In this document: positions 16,834 to 25,859 of the stretch, in pieces
How positions within the stretch are numbered: position 1 is the stretch's first letter
Layout: every line of letters begins with the position of its first letter
Source of the DNA: an uncultured Clostridia bacterium
GTDB lineage: Bacteria > Bacillota > Clostridia > TANB77 > CAG-508
Assembly (NCBI GenBank): GCA_910589185.1
Contig: CAJUSU010000003.1
Coordinates: 22,095-86,094 of the forward strand
Reading direction: 5' to 3'
Length of the DNA: 64,000 nucleotides
The notes under the pieces: model-generated
What the model saw: only the letters and a program-made list of their open reading frames with translations
What the model was told of the DNA's origin: nothing
The model's database searches: none
Made by a program: the position numbers and the translations under genes

Positions 16834-16957
16834 TTACTATTGTTTGAAAGTAAAGGTAATTGGGAGAAAAAGCAAAAGAAAAAGAATAGTACAATATTAT
16901 ATAAAAGAATTTTTTAATAATTCATATAAAAGTCAAATTCAAATAAAAAAGGAATAA

Positions 16958-17041
16958 ATCCTGTAAATTACAGGATCTACCCCTTAGAAGTAGTCTAATA
17001 TAAATCAAACAGCATCTAACTCCTTTTGTTCAGTTTAGACT
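16958..17041 (-). ncRNA. Candidate structured RNA or structured 3' UTR ending in a terminator
   Basis: Downstream of the NUDIX gene three helices abut one another on the minus strand: an outer pair 16992-16998 with 17035-17041 (7 bp), a hairpin 16977-16983 with 16987-16993 (7 bp with two G-U pairs, 3-base loop), and a perfect 8-bp hairpin 16958-16965 with 16969-16976. The first two share two bases. The last is followed by TTATTCC and then six T, as in an intrinsic terminator. It may simply be the NUDIX 3' end, but three adjacent helices resemble a small RNA. I recognise no known riboswitch. Confidence 0.45.
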
Positions 17042-17082
17042 CATCTTTTTTGTCCCCAAAACAATGAATCTTCGTTTAGAAT

Positions 17083-17844
17083 TTAAATGAATCCTTCAAA
17101 GTCTCCTCTGTGTAACTTAGTAAAAAAACGTTGCAACAATAGTATTGTAACTTCAGCAAGGTCAAATCCTAAAAATGGTTTTTTCCCTTCTAAATAATCT
17201 TCCAACTCTTGTTCTATTCTTTCTACTGAATACCATTTATACCGAATACATTCATTTTCGTCCAAATTCTGTTGTGTCTTTTGTCCTACTCTAGCTACGA
17301 AAAGCTTTAGGGTTTCTGTAGAACAAGAAATGTGTAAATGTACAAACGGTTGCACTAACGGCTGTATCTCTTGTATCTCATAACCAATTTCTTCTTGTGC
17401 TTCGCGATAGGCACCCTCCTCCATAGTTTCGCCTTTTTCTATCAATCCAGCAGGTACTCCCCAGAAAAAGCGTGCATATTGTTTGCCGTCTACGGTCGCT
17501 GTTCTAGCACCTCTAGGCTCTAACACCATACAAGTTTCTATCTTTCCGTTTTTAGGATTTCTTCGAAGACAGAGAACGTGAACAGCTGGCTTAGAAAGCA
17601 TCAAGTTAAAAGTAAAGTTGTGTAAAGTGCCATTTTTTTCACCAATTTCAGTATACTCTGCTACATCAAATCTTTTTAATTTTTTAATTATCTTTTGACT
17701 CACTATTAACTGCCCATATTTCCGATAATAGTTCCAACTTGATCTCGGTGGAATATATGGCTGTTGTCTCTTTTCCTCCTCGCATTCATTTGTTTCGTAA
17801 GCCACATAAGGAAACATGCTAAGTTCATTATTTTGTTTTTTCAT
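17083..17844 (-). CDS. NUDIX hydrolase, ADP-ribose pyrophosphatase-like
   Basis: A 253-aa protein with a complete Nudix box (about residues 138-160): GLIEKGE, then REAQEEIGY, matching GX5EX7REUXEEXGU, preceded by WGVPAG as in ADP-ribose/nucleoside-diphosphate-sugar pyrophosphatases. The first 60 residues are an extra N-terminal segment rich in Glu, Gln and aromatic residues. Arg codon use differs from the neighbours: it contains two in-frame CGG codons (17242-17244 and 17722-17724), two CGC and one CGA, while other genes here almost avoid CGG. That hints at recent acquisition. ATG with TAGGAGGAG upstream; divergent from tyrS. Confidence 0.85.
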   Translation of the reverse strand: MKKQNNELSMFPYVAYETNECEEEKRQQPYIPPRSSWNYYRKYGQLIVSQKIIKKLKRFDVAEYTEIGEKNGTLHNFTFNLMLSKPAVHVLCLRRNPKNGKIETCMVLEPRGARTATVDGKQYARFFWGVPAGLIEKGETMEEGAYREAQEEIGYEIQEIQPLVQPFVHLHISCSTETLKLFVARVGQKTQQNLDENECIRYKWYSVERIEQELEDYLEGKKPFLGFDLAEVTILLLQRFFTKLHRGDFEGFI

Positions 17845-17907
17845 TGTAGTGCTCCTCCTAATTCAACTTAAATTTGGAATATTCTGCAAAACTTATATAT
17901 TTATATT

Positions 17908-17926
17908 TTAACATATTTTATGTTAA
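17908..17926. promoter_or_regulatory. Palindrome in the NUDIX-tyrS divergent region
   Basis: A perfect inverted repeat with 8-base arms (TTAACATA and TATGTTAA, 3-base centre). It sits between two divergently transcribed genes and could be a repressor site. No T-box-like sequence precedes tyrS; a weak TTGTTT and TGGTAAAAT promoter lies closer to tyrS. Function is unknown. Confidence 0.35.
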
Positions 17927-18005
17927 TTTTCAAGTTTCACTTGTTTTTTTCGATTTCTATGGTAAAATATTGATTAAATTGTAAATGGAAGGAAATGATA
18001 ATAAT

Positions 18006-19223
18006 ATGGCAGAAAAAAATGTATTTGATACTTTAATGGAAAGAGGTTATATTGAACAAATAACCCATGAAGAATTAAAAGAAGTACTTGGAAAAGAAAG
18101 TGTTCCTTTTTATATTGGATTTGATCCTACTGCTGACAGTTTACATATTGGTCACTTTATTTCTTTAATGGTTGCCTCTCAAATGCAAAAAGCAGGTCAT
18201 AAACCTATTATTCTAATTGGTGGTGGTACTGCAACTATTGGTGACCCATCTGGTAAAACAGATATGAGAAGAATGATGACACGTGAAGAAATTAATCACA
18301 ATGTAGAATGCTTTAAAAAGCAAATGTCTAAATTTTTGAGTTTTGAAGGCGACAATGCCGCTATTATTGTAAATAATGGTGATTGGCTTTTAAACTTAAA
18401 CTTTGTAGAGTTTATGCGTGATATTGGTTCCCTATTCTCTGTGAATAAAATGCTTTCTGCAGAATGTTATAAACAAAGAATGGAACGTGGACTTACCTTT
18501 TTTGAATTAGGATATATGTTAATGCAGTCTTATGACTTTTTGCATTTATATGAAACTTATGGCTGTAAATTACAATTAGGCGGAAATGATCAATGGTCTA
18601 ATATCTTAGGTGGTGTTGACCTAATTCGTAGAGTTGGTCATTCTGATTCTTTTGGTTTAACTTTCAAATTGTTAACCACCAAAGAAGGCAAGAAAATGGG
18701 TAAAACAGAAAAAGGTGCTTTATGGCTTGACCCTGAAAAGACTTCCCCATATGAATTTTATCAATATTGGAGAAATATTGATGACGCAGATGTAAAAACT
18801 GTCTTATCATTAATTACTTTTCTACCAATGGAACAAATTAATGAATTATGCGCTCATCAAGATGAAAGAATGAATGAAGCTAAAAAAATAGCAGCCTTTG
18901 AAATTACCAAATTAATTCATGGTGAAGAAGAAGCAAAAAAAGCTGAAGAAGCAGCATCAGCCTTATTTGAAGGAAATGGTAGTTTAGATAACATGCCTAC
19001 ATCTAAAATAGAAAGTTTACCTATTTCTATTTTAGATGCTATGATACAAGTTGGATTTGCACCTTCTAAAGGTCAGGCAAGAATTTTAATTGAACAAGGT
19101 GGTATCTCTTTAAACGAAGAAAAAATAACCGAAACAACTTACCAATTATCTGAAAATGATTTTAAAGAAGGATATGCTATCTTGAAAAAAGGTAAAAAGG
19201 CATTTTACAAATTAGAAAAATAG
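18006..19223 (+). CDS. tyrS: Tyrosyl-tRNA synthetase
   Basis: A 405-aa class I synthetase that charges tRNA-Tyr. Signatures: SLHIGHFISLM (HIGH), the tyrosine-binding region with QSYDF and GGNDQWSNI, and KKMGKTEKGALWL (KMSKS equivalent), then a C-terminal S4 RNA-binding domain (about 340-405, GQARILIEQGGISLNEE). The start is put at 18006, because GGAAGGA lies upstream of it and inside the longer reading beginning at 17985, which has no ribosome-binding site of its own. It stands alone with its own weak promoter and is followed after 27 bases by a membrane acyltransferase. Confidence 0.96.
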   Translation: MAEKNVFDTLMERGYIEQITHEELKEVLGKESVPFYIGFDPTADSLHIGHFISLMVASQMQKAGHKPIILIGGGTATIGDPSGKTDMRRMMTREEINHNVECFKKQMSKFLSFEGDNAAIIVNNGDWLLNLNFVEFMRDIGSLFSVNKMLSAECYKQRMERGLTFFELGYMLMQSYDFLHLYETYGCKLQLGGNDQWSNILGGVDLIRRVGHSDSFGLTFKLLTTKEGKKMGKTEKGALWLDPEKTSPYEFYQYWRNIDDADVKTVLSLITFLPMEQINELCAHQDERMNEAKKIAAFEITKLIHGEEEAKKAEEAASALFEGNGSLDNMPTSKIESLPISILDAMIQVGFAPSKGQARILIEQGGISLNEEKITETTYQLSENDFKEGYAILKKGKKAFYKLEK

Positions 19224-19250
19224 AAATACAAATGAAAGGATACAGATACT

Positions 19251-20357
19251 ATGACGAAAAATCAACTTGTTCCCGTTTCTGCAAAAAAACACAATGGCAT
19301 TATTAGTTTTTGGAAATTTTGCTTTTGCATGTTAATTATCATTTTCCACGGTAATGTCTTTGCTGCTAACAGCGGAGAGGCTTTATTTTCTAAAGGTTCT
19401 ATTGGAGTTGAGTTTTTCTTCTTAGTATCTGGTTTCTTATTGGCCAAGACAGCTTTTCGAAGAAATGAGCAAGAACCGAATACAGAAAACTTAGGAAAAG
19501 AAACTTTCCATTTCATTTGGAAAAAATATCTCTTCTTTCTCCCTTATGTTTTCTTTGCTGGTCTACTTAATTTAATTTTGCAAAATGTTTGCGGTAATAT
19601 AGATTTATCCCAAAATGTACTTTCTATTTTAGATATGTTATTACTACGCATGACAGGATTAAAAGTCAATGTCATTATTGGACAAGTTTGGTATATTTCT
19701 GCTATGTTATTATCTATGATGATATTATATCCTTTACTTCGAAAATATAAGAAAAATTATCTTTATTTGGTTGCTCCTTTAGTGATATTACTTGGCTTCG
19801 GTTGGCTTGTTCATAGTAATGGCAGTTTAAGAACCCCAGAAAAATGGCTTGGCTTTGCATATAAAGGTCTAATTAGAGGCTTTTTGGAGTTGAATTTAGG
19901 CTGTATTTTATATTTGCTTTGTCAAAAGTTAAAAAATATTACATTTACTAAATTAGGAAAAATCTTTATCACATTAATAGAAATTGGTGGATTCGTTTTG
20001 CCTTTTCTAACCTCTCAATTTCTTTCAAGCACTAAAGCAGATATTTTTTTACTTGCCTTTTTGGCACTTTCTATTTTATTAGCATTTAGTGAAAAGACTT
20101 TAGAATTTAATTTGTTTAATCATAAAATATTTTTCTGGTTAGAAAAATTTAGTTTGCCATTATATATCTGTAATATTTTAGCTAGGGATTTTGTTAAAAA
20201 TATTAATATTTTTAACTCCCTATCCTATTATCCAAAACTTGGCGTATACTTGGTAATCAATTTTGTACTTGCTCTCATTTGTATGTATTTCATTTCTTTT
20301 TTACAAAAGTTACATCTAGTAGAACATCTAAAAAAACTAATAATTAAAGAAGAATAG
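19251..20357 (+). CDS. Membrane acyltransferase, acyltransferase-3 family
   Basis: A 368-aa protein with about ten membrane segments. The N-terminal WKFCFCMLIIIFHG has the family's conserved His, and GSIGVEFFFLVSGFLLAK is the characteristic second motif. Such proteins O-acetylate surface glycans or other exported sugars using acetyl-CoA. The substrate is not evident; the neighbouring YfhO-like protein and teichoic-acid locus suggest a wall polymer. It follows tyrS by 27 bases with AAAGGA ahead of the ATG, so probably shares its transcript, and ends in a strong terminator. Confidence 0.85.
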   Translation: MTKNQLVPVSAKKHNGIISFWKFCFCMLIIIFHGNVFAANSGEALFSKGSIGVEFFFLVSGFLLAKTAFRRNEQEPNTENLGKETFHFIWKKYLFFLPYVFFAGLLNLILQNVCGNIDLSQNVLSILDMLLLRMTGLKVNVIIGQVWYISAMLLSMMILYPLLRKYKKNYLYLVAPLVILLGFGWLVHSNGSLRTPEKWLGFAYKGLIRGFLELNLGCILYLLCQKLKNITFTKLGKIFITLIEIGGFVLPFLTSQFLSSTKADIFLLAFLALSILLAFSEKTLEFNLFNHKIFFWLEKFSLPLYICNILARDFVKNINIFNSLSYYPKLGVYLVINFVLALICMYFISFLQKLHLVEHLKKLIIKEE

Positions 20358-20383
20358 AAAAATCAATATTTTTCTATTCTTCT
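20348..20383. terminator. Bidirectional terminator
   Basis: Perfect 16-bp arms (20348-20363 and 20368-20383) with loop CAAT. A-rich and T-rich flanks serve both directions. It covers the stop codons of the convergent acyltransferase and YfhO-like genes. Confidence 0.9.
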
Positions 20384-23092
20384 CTTTTCTAAAACCGCAA
20401 CAACTATAAAAGCCACAACACCTATACTTGTACAAATTATACCTAATTTCAAATATGGTACTTCATACGTTAAATAGATTTCATGTTGCCCTGCTTTTAC
20501 TGGAATTCCTATAAAAGCTGTATTAACATTAATTGTATCTACTCTTTCTCCATCTACATATGCTTTCCAACCAGTAGTATAACTTGATGTTATTTGTAGA
20601 ACTGCATCTTCACTTAAGTTAATCTTTCCGCTGATTTCTCGATTATTGCATTTTAATTCTTTCAATTCATTTTGCTGTAATCTCTGAATTGTATTTTCAT
20701 AATTATCCATAGAAACTGCAACTACTTGTATATCCTTAAAGCAATAAACTCCTTTTGTACTAAAAGTTAACTCTATTTTTCCCTCTGCATTGTCATAATA
20801 TCCAAGATTCAACAATATTTCTGGTACTTTTTGGTAATAAGGTGAAGTAATTTTATTATTAATTACCCTACTTGCCATTTTATTTTTAAACTTTGCTGTT
20901 ACTGTATGCTTTTTAGTATCCATAAATTCAAACCCAGAAATATAAACATATAATTCAGAATTTTCTATATTGTCTATTTCTATTTCAATACTTTGCTTAT
21001 CTTTCTTAGTAACAACTTGTTTTCTATTTTCTTTTTGAGTTACAATATTCTCTTTATCTATTAATCTATATGGAATATTTTGATAACAGTCTCGAATATC
21101 CCTTATGTCTTTTTTTTCTTTTAATTTAACATCTTTTATTTCTTCTTTACTATCAACAACCGCTACTTTTAAGATTGCATCTTCTTTTTCAATTGGATTT
21201 AACTTTTCATAATTTTCTTTTAACATATAGTTGTTATAGCAAACACCAATAGAAAGTGGATACTTATTTTGATAAATCTTTTTTCCTTCTTTCTCTTGAA
21301 GCAAAGTATATCCATAAGGAACATATTTCTGATTTTTCTCATCTACTACATAATATTTATTTCCCAATAGACTTGTTATTTTAGTTCTATCTGCAAAACC
21401 TCTTACATTCATCGTAGTAGAATATTTATTATCCGCCAGCTCTCTACTTAGATTGTATACATATTTACTTCCTAATGATAAGAAACACTCAATTGATGGA
21501 TAGTTGTAATAAATAGAATAATTTGCTAATTCATGTGGTAACTTCGAAATACGATAAAATTCTTTATCTTTCTCTAAAACCTCTTGAATATTTTGAGAAT
21601 AATCTTGGTTCTTTCCTCTTTGTGTTTTTATTTTTTCTTCAACCTGACCTAATTTAATAAACTCCTTTGCATATTCCCTATCAAAAGAACTATAAAGTCC
21701 ATATGACATTATTCCAATATTACTAATTACCAATAATAATATAATTATTTTAAAAATATTTGCTCTACATTTCAGCCAAAAGGAAATTTTCCTATTGTTT
21801 TTTAAAACGATAACAATATACATTAAAAGAGCAATCACAATTTGTATGAAATAAAGCATCTGTACTGATGTTCTCATTTTACTGATTAATACAATACTAA
21901 TTCCTATAATGCTATATAGTGCATAAAATGCTCCCATACTTATTAATTCTTTTTTAGTATAATTTTCTTCTAAACAAGACATCACAATATAGGCTAAAAT
22001 AAAGCTATACATGAATGACCAGCGATTGCTCGGAAAAGAAAATCCATTCATCAAAGAGCCGATAAAAGGCATTAATAGCATTATTGTAGTAACTAGGAAA
22101 TAGATTAAGTAAATCTTATGTTCCTTTTTTCTTAACCATAAAACCGGTAACATTAATAAAATAATAGAAGATACACCTATTGCGCTCCAATTATTATCAT
22201 TTACGGTTAATAAATTAATAGTAAATATATTTTGATAATACTCTTCATTATATTGACATAATGTTTTTTCACCACTTCTCGCTGAGTTGATAAACGAGTG
22301 AATGGTAGGCATTAAAATAATTCCTGCAATCAAAATTCCTATAACATAACACAAAATTGCCGAGCCTAGCTTTTTGAAAAAATGCTTTGCTCCTTCTTTT
22401 CTATACTCACAAATATATTGAATAATTGCATAAATAACTATCATAATAGTATGCATATAAAAGAAGTAATAATTAGATATAGCTGATAATGCAATAAAAA
22501 TAATGAAAGGAATTTTTTTATTCTCCCTAAATAATTTATCTACTCCTAATAAAAGCAAAGGAAATAATATCATGGCATTTAAAAAGTAAGGATGTCTTAC
22601 CCCAGCATATATACTGTATGCTGAAAAAGTATATATTAAAGCACCTATTAATATATTATAAAACTTCTTTTCTGCGTTTTCGCTTTTTTGCAAATGATAT
22701 TTGCTATAAGTAATAAAAGCAATACCTATACAAAATAAACGAAGAATAATCAGTAAATTATAAGTCATCTCTAAATGTTGCATAGGAAATAATAAGCTTA
22801 TATAGGCAAATGGATCACCTAAAACATAATAAGAATACTGCCCTATAACATCTAGTCCTAATCCCATATTCCATGAAAACAAGTCAAGTCCTTCACTAGG
22901 ATTTGACAAAAAATCTCTAACCTTTTCATTAAAATCTTTTAAAATAATATAATGTTGCTTTAATCCATCATCTTGCCAAACAAAACTACGTTTATTGATT
23001 ATAAAAACAGAAAATACAATACATGCTGTTAGTATAAAGAGAATAGCATATATCCAATATATCTTCGTCTTATCATTAAAAATTTTATGCAC
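20363..23092 (-). CDS. YfhO-family polytopic membrane protein (GT-C type glycosyltransferase)
   Basis: A 909-aa protein with about a dozen membrane segments in the first 460 residues, a large extracytoplasmic region (about 480-870) and a final membrane helix before a basic tail. Motifs: WQDDGLKQHY in the first outer loop (acidic pair typical of GT-C enzymes) and FPSNRWSFMYSF, the conserved NRW of the YfhO family. Bacillus YfhO is needed for glycosylating lipoteichoic acid outside the cell; a similar role here is inferred from the adjacent polymer genes. It starts at GTG with a weak upstream site and is the last gene of the locus. Confidence 0.82.
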   Translation of the reverse strand: MHKIFNDKTKIYWIYAILFILTACIVFSVFIINKRSFVWQDDGLKQHYIILKDFNEKVRDFLSNPSEGLDLFSWNMGLGLDVIGQYSYYVLGDPFAYISLLFPMQHLEMTYNLLIILRLFCIGIAFITYSKYHLQKSENAEKKFYNILIGALIYTFSAYSIYAGVRHPYFLNAMILFPLLLLGVDKLFRENKKIPFIIFIALSAISNYYFFYMHTIMIVIYAIIQYICEYRKEGAKHFFKKLGSAILCYVIGILIAGIILMPTIHSFINSARSGEKTLCQYNEEYYQNIFTINLLTVNDNNWSAIGVSSIILLMLPVLWLRKKEHKIYLIYFLVTTIMLLMPFIGSLMNGFSFPSNRWSFMYSFILAYIVMSCLEENYTKKELISMGAFYALYSIIGISIVLISKMRTSVQMLYFIQIVIALLMYIVIVLKNNRKISFWLKCRANIFKIIILLLVISNIGIMSYGLYSSFDREYAKEFIKLGQVEEKIKTQRGKNQDYSQNIQEVLEKDKEFYRISKLPHELANYSIYYNYPSIECFLSLGSKYVYNLSRELADNKYSTTMNVRGFADRTKITSLLGNKYYVVDEKNQKYVPYGYTLLQEKEGKKIYQNKYPLSIGVCYNNYMLKENYEKLNPIEKEDAILKVAVVDSKEEIKDVKLKEKKDIRDIRDCYQNIPYRLIDKENIVTQKENRKQVVTKKDKQSIEIEIDNIENSELYVYISGFEFMDTKKHTVTAKFKNKMASRVINNKITSPYYQKVPEILLNLGYYDNAEGKIELTFSTKGVYCFKDIQVVAVSMDNYENTIQRLQQNELKELKCNNREISGKINLSEDAVLQITSSYTTGWKAYVDGERVDTINVNTAFIGIPVKAGQHEIYLTYEVPYLKLGIICTSIGVVAFIVVAVLEKRRIEKY

Positions 23093-23112
23093 TTTCTGTC
23101 ACCAAGTCCCTT

Positions 23113-24234
23113 CTAAATAATGCTAAATATAAAATCTACTATCTTTTCTGTCGTGTTTTCTATATTTTCTATGTATTTTTCTCTAAAGGCTCGTAATTTT
23201 TCTTTATTATATTCTCCCTTTTCTATTGCAGCTATAATTGGATCTATTGTTTTACTTACTACCCCTGGTAACTCCTTTTGATAATCAATTGTTAAACCTC
23301 TGGTATCTAAATACTTTTGTAAATCAAAGGCATAGAAATATAAGGGAATTTCTAAGATAGCTGCTTCATAAATAATACAACTATAATCACTAATCACATA
23401 ATCTGCAACCATTAGCATATCCATAGTAGAAAATTCTTTATCATTGATAATATTATTTTCTGTTATCTCTACTTTACTTAGTGGATGTAATTTTAAGATA
23501 AGATTGTATTTCTCTTTATCTATCTTTTCTATTATCTCTTTTACTTTTTTATTAAAGTCTTCCTCATTCTTTCGGAAAGTTGGACAATATACAATATTCT
23601 TTTTTACCTTTATTTCTGGATATCTTTCTTCTATTTTGCTTCTTGTTTCTTCTTTGTAAGTTTTACTTGTTAACAAATCTACTCTAGGAAGCGAAAAAAT
23701 CTGTATCTTATCCATTCCACAGTTGAAGCCTTCTTCTAATAAACTAGCATATGCTTTTCCACTTGCAAAAACATAAGTATAATTCTTATGCATCTTCATA
23801 GAATTTGCTATTTTACTAGAAGATCCCTCTTCTTTATCCAAAATTTGATACCCAAATTTCTTCATAGTTCCCATAGAATGCCACATTTGAATTACTTTTA
23901 AATTCTTTTTATGTTTTAGTACACTGATCAAGATACAATAAGAATCTAACACTACAATTTTAGAAGTAGCAATATGATACATTTGTCGAACACAGTGAAA
24001 AGCATATCCTACTTTATTCTTCAAGTTTGCCTTTGCTCCACCTTTCAATTCTTTGCATAATACCACTACTTTATATTCTGGCGATTTTTCTATTATCTTC
24101 TTTTCTAGCAACATAAAATCTACTGTTTTTTTATTTGACTGTCTACTAATCATAGTAATCTTCTTTTTGGTTGGTAATAACTTAAAAAAACAATAAATCA
24201 AATTTGCTCCAAATATGAATATCTTTTTTATCAT
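23113..24234 (-). CDS. CDP-glycerol glycerophosphotransferase family (TagB/TagF-like)
   Basis: A 373-aa enzyme adding glycerol-phosphate (or a related polyol-phosphate) units to a lipid-linked acceptor at the inner membrane face. Motifs: WHSMGTMKKFGY, VYCPTFRKNEED, LKLHPLSK and SDYSCIIYEAA, with the conserved His and Asp of the family's GT-B fold. A hydrophobic N-terminal stretch (IFGANLIYCFFKLLP) may attach it to the membrane. Its short length resembles primases such as TagB more than the polymerase TagF. It overlaps the preceding transferase by four bases (ATGA), indicating coupled translation. Confidence 0.85.
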   Translation of the reverse strand: MIKKIFIFGANLIYCFFKLLPTKKKITMISRQSNKKTVDFMLLEKKIIEKSPEYKVVVLCKELKGGAKANLKNKVGYAFHCVRQMYHIATSKIVVLDSYCILISVLKHKKNLKVIQMWHSMGTMKKFGYQILDKEEGSSSKIANSMKMHKNYTYVFASGKAYASLLEEGFNCGMDKIQIFSLPRVDLLTSKTYKEETRSKIEERYPEIKVKKNIVYCPTFRKNEEDFNKKVKEIIEKIDKEKYNLILKLHPLSKVEITENNIINDKEFSTMDMLMVADYVISDYSCIIYEAAILEIPLYFYAFDLQKYLDTRGLTIDYQKELPGVVSKTIDPIIAAIEKGEYNKEKLRAFREKYIENIENTTEKIVDFIFSII

Positions 24235-25832
24235 TCTTTTCCCTTTAAAATAATATTATCAATAATTAAATCAGAAGCCATTTTCTGATTTTCTACTTGC
24301 ACAGTTTCTTTTGCTTTCATTTCCAATTTTTCTAACTGTTCTAATAATTCCTCTAATGTACAGCATACAGTTGCAAATTCATATTCTCTTACATTTTTAT
24401 GCACTCTATTAATCAATTGATAATCATCTAAATCAAAAGTGTATAATAAAATTGGCTTCTTTAATTTGCTATATTCATAAACACTAGAAGAATAATCTGT
24501 GATTAATACATCTGCTATATAATACAAATCATTAATATCTGTGTATGCACTAAAGTCTTGAATATACTCTGCATACTCCTTCGGTATTTCTATTCGTTCT
24601 TGGATAAACGGATGCATTTTTATCATAAAAATTGCATTTTTTTGTTTACATATTTCATAAATCTTCGATAAATCCAGTTTATCATAAGGATAATATGCTT
24701 TTGCTTGTCTTCTTCCTCTAAAAGTTGGTGCAAATAAAATTACCTTTTTTTCCTTTAAGTTTGGAAATTTCTCATATAAATTTTCTTTAATTTTTTCTAT
24801 CTTCTCTTTGTCGAAAAAGTGGTCCATTCTAGCAAGTCCATAAGGTAATATCTTCTCTTTTGTAATGCCGAATACTTCTTCATATACTGGAATTAATTCT
24901 TCTTCACCAACAATCGCATAATCATATTTCCTATGGCTACTTTGATATGGCTCTGGACCTCCAAAGCCAAATCTTGCATACCCAACCGACTTAAATCCAA
25001 CACCTGCATGCCACACTTGAATTAGTTTAGTTTTAGGACTAATATCAATATACTTAAATATTGGTGAATAATCATCTACAAATATAAATTCTTGTTTAGA
25101 CATTATCCAAATTAGCTTAAGCCATTTTGAAATAATATGCCATTTACTTTCTTGCAATGTTGTTGAAAAGGAATAGCTTATTTTATAATCTTTGTCAATA
25201 TTTCTTTCTTTTAACCTCTGATCTAACGCCAACAAATTCCCACTCATAGGAGCTCTTGTTTCTGACATAAGTAAAATCTTTTTGCTTTTATTTGGATGCA
25301 AAAAGCTAAAAAATCGATACAAAATCTTCATAGTATTTGCCATAAAGTTAAAAGTAGTATCTTTTAAAATGCTTTTTACACTTTTATTAGAAAAACAATG
25401 TTTTCTAGGATTTTTATTCAATTTCATATACCTAGATATTAATACACAACCTAGTTGTTCATTTTCTAATTTTCTCACTTCAAAATTAATGGTATATGCA
25501 TAAATATCGCGATAATATCTATAGATTTTTCCTAAACTTTCTAATCGATATGCAAGCGCATAGTCAATGGTTAAATCCTCATACCCTTCTTCTTTTTTTA
25601 TCTGGAATCGGTAATTTTGGTTTTCTAACATTTTTCCATCTATATTGGTTATATTAATTTTAGCATGATATTGATACTGTATTTCTGTTTTTTCTAAAGG
25701 TATGCAATATTGCTCTTTCCCAGAAACTAAGTAAATTTGTTGTGCTTCTTCATATAGTTTAAAAGTAATATTTAGAAATATTCTTTCCCAATAAATATCT
25801 ATTATGCAATTCTTGTTTACTTGGTTTTCCAT
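24231..25832 (-). CDS. CDP-glycerol:polyol-phosphate transferase (TagF/TarL-like)
   Basis: A 533-aa protein. The C-terminal 380 residues carry the glycerophosphotransferase domain with VWHAGVGFKSVGYA, LFAPTFRGRRQ, MIKMHPFIQ and TDYSSSVYEYS. The first 150 residues form a separate beta-rich domain, as in longer TagF/TarL polymerases. It probably polymerises or primes the wall polymer. Which polyol is used cannot be told from sequence; the cytidylyltransferase fusion next door would supply the activated unit. ATG with AAAGGAG upstream, 27 bases after that fusion gene. Confidence 0.85.
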   Translation of the reverse strand: MENQVNKNCIIDIYWERIFLNITFKLYEEAQQIYLVSGKEQYCIPLEKTEIQYQYHAKINITNIDGKMLENQNYRFQIKKEEGYEDLTIDYALAYRLESLGKIYRYYRDIYAYTINFEVRKLENEQLGCVLISRYMKLNKNPRKHCFSNKSVKSILKDTTFNFMANTMKILYRFFSFLHPNKSKKILLMSETRAPMSGNLLALDQRLKERNIDKDYKISYSFSTTLQESKWHIISKWLKLIWIMSKQEFIFVDDYSPIFKYIDISPKTKLIQVWHAGVGFKSVGYARFGFGGPEPYQSSHRKYDYAIVGEEELIPVYEEVFGITKEKILPYGLARMDHFFDKEKIEKIKENLYEKFPNLKEKKVILFAPTFRGRRQAKAYYPYDKLDLSKIYEICKQKNAIFMIKMHPFIQERIEIPKEYAEYIQDFSAYTDINDLYYIADVLITDYSSSVYEYSKLKKPILLYTFDLDDYQLINRVHKNVREYEFATVCCTLEELLEQLEKLEMKAKETVQVENQKMASDLIIDNIILKGKE

Positions 25833-25859
25833 TACTACTCCTTTTCTATGTAGTAGAAG

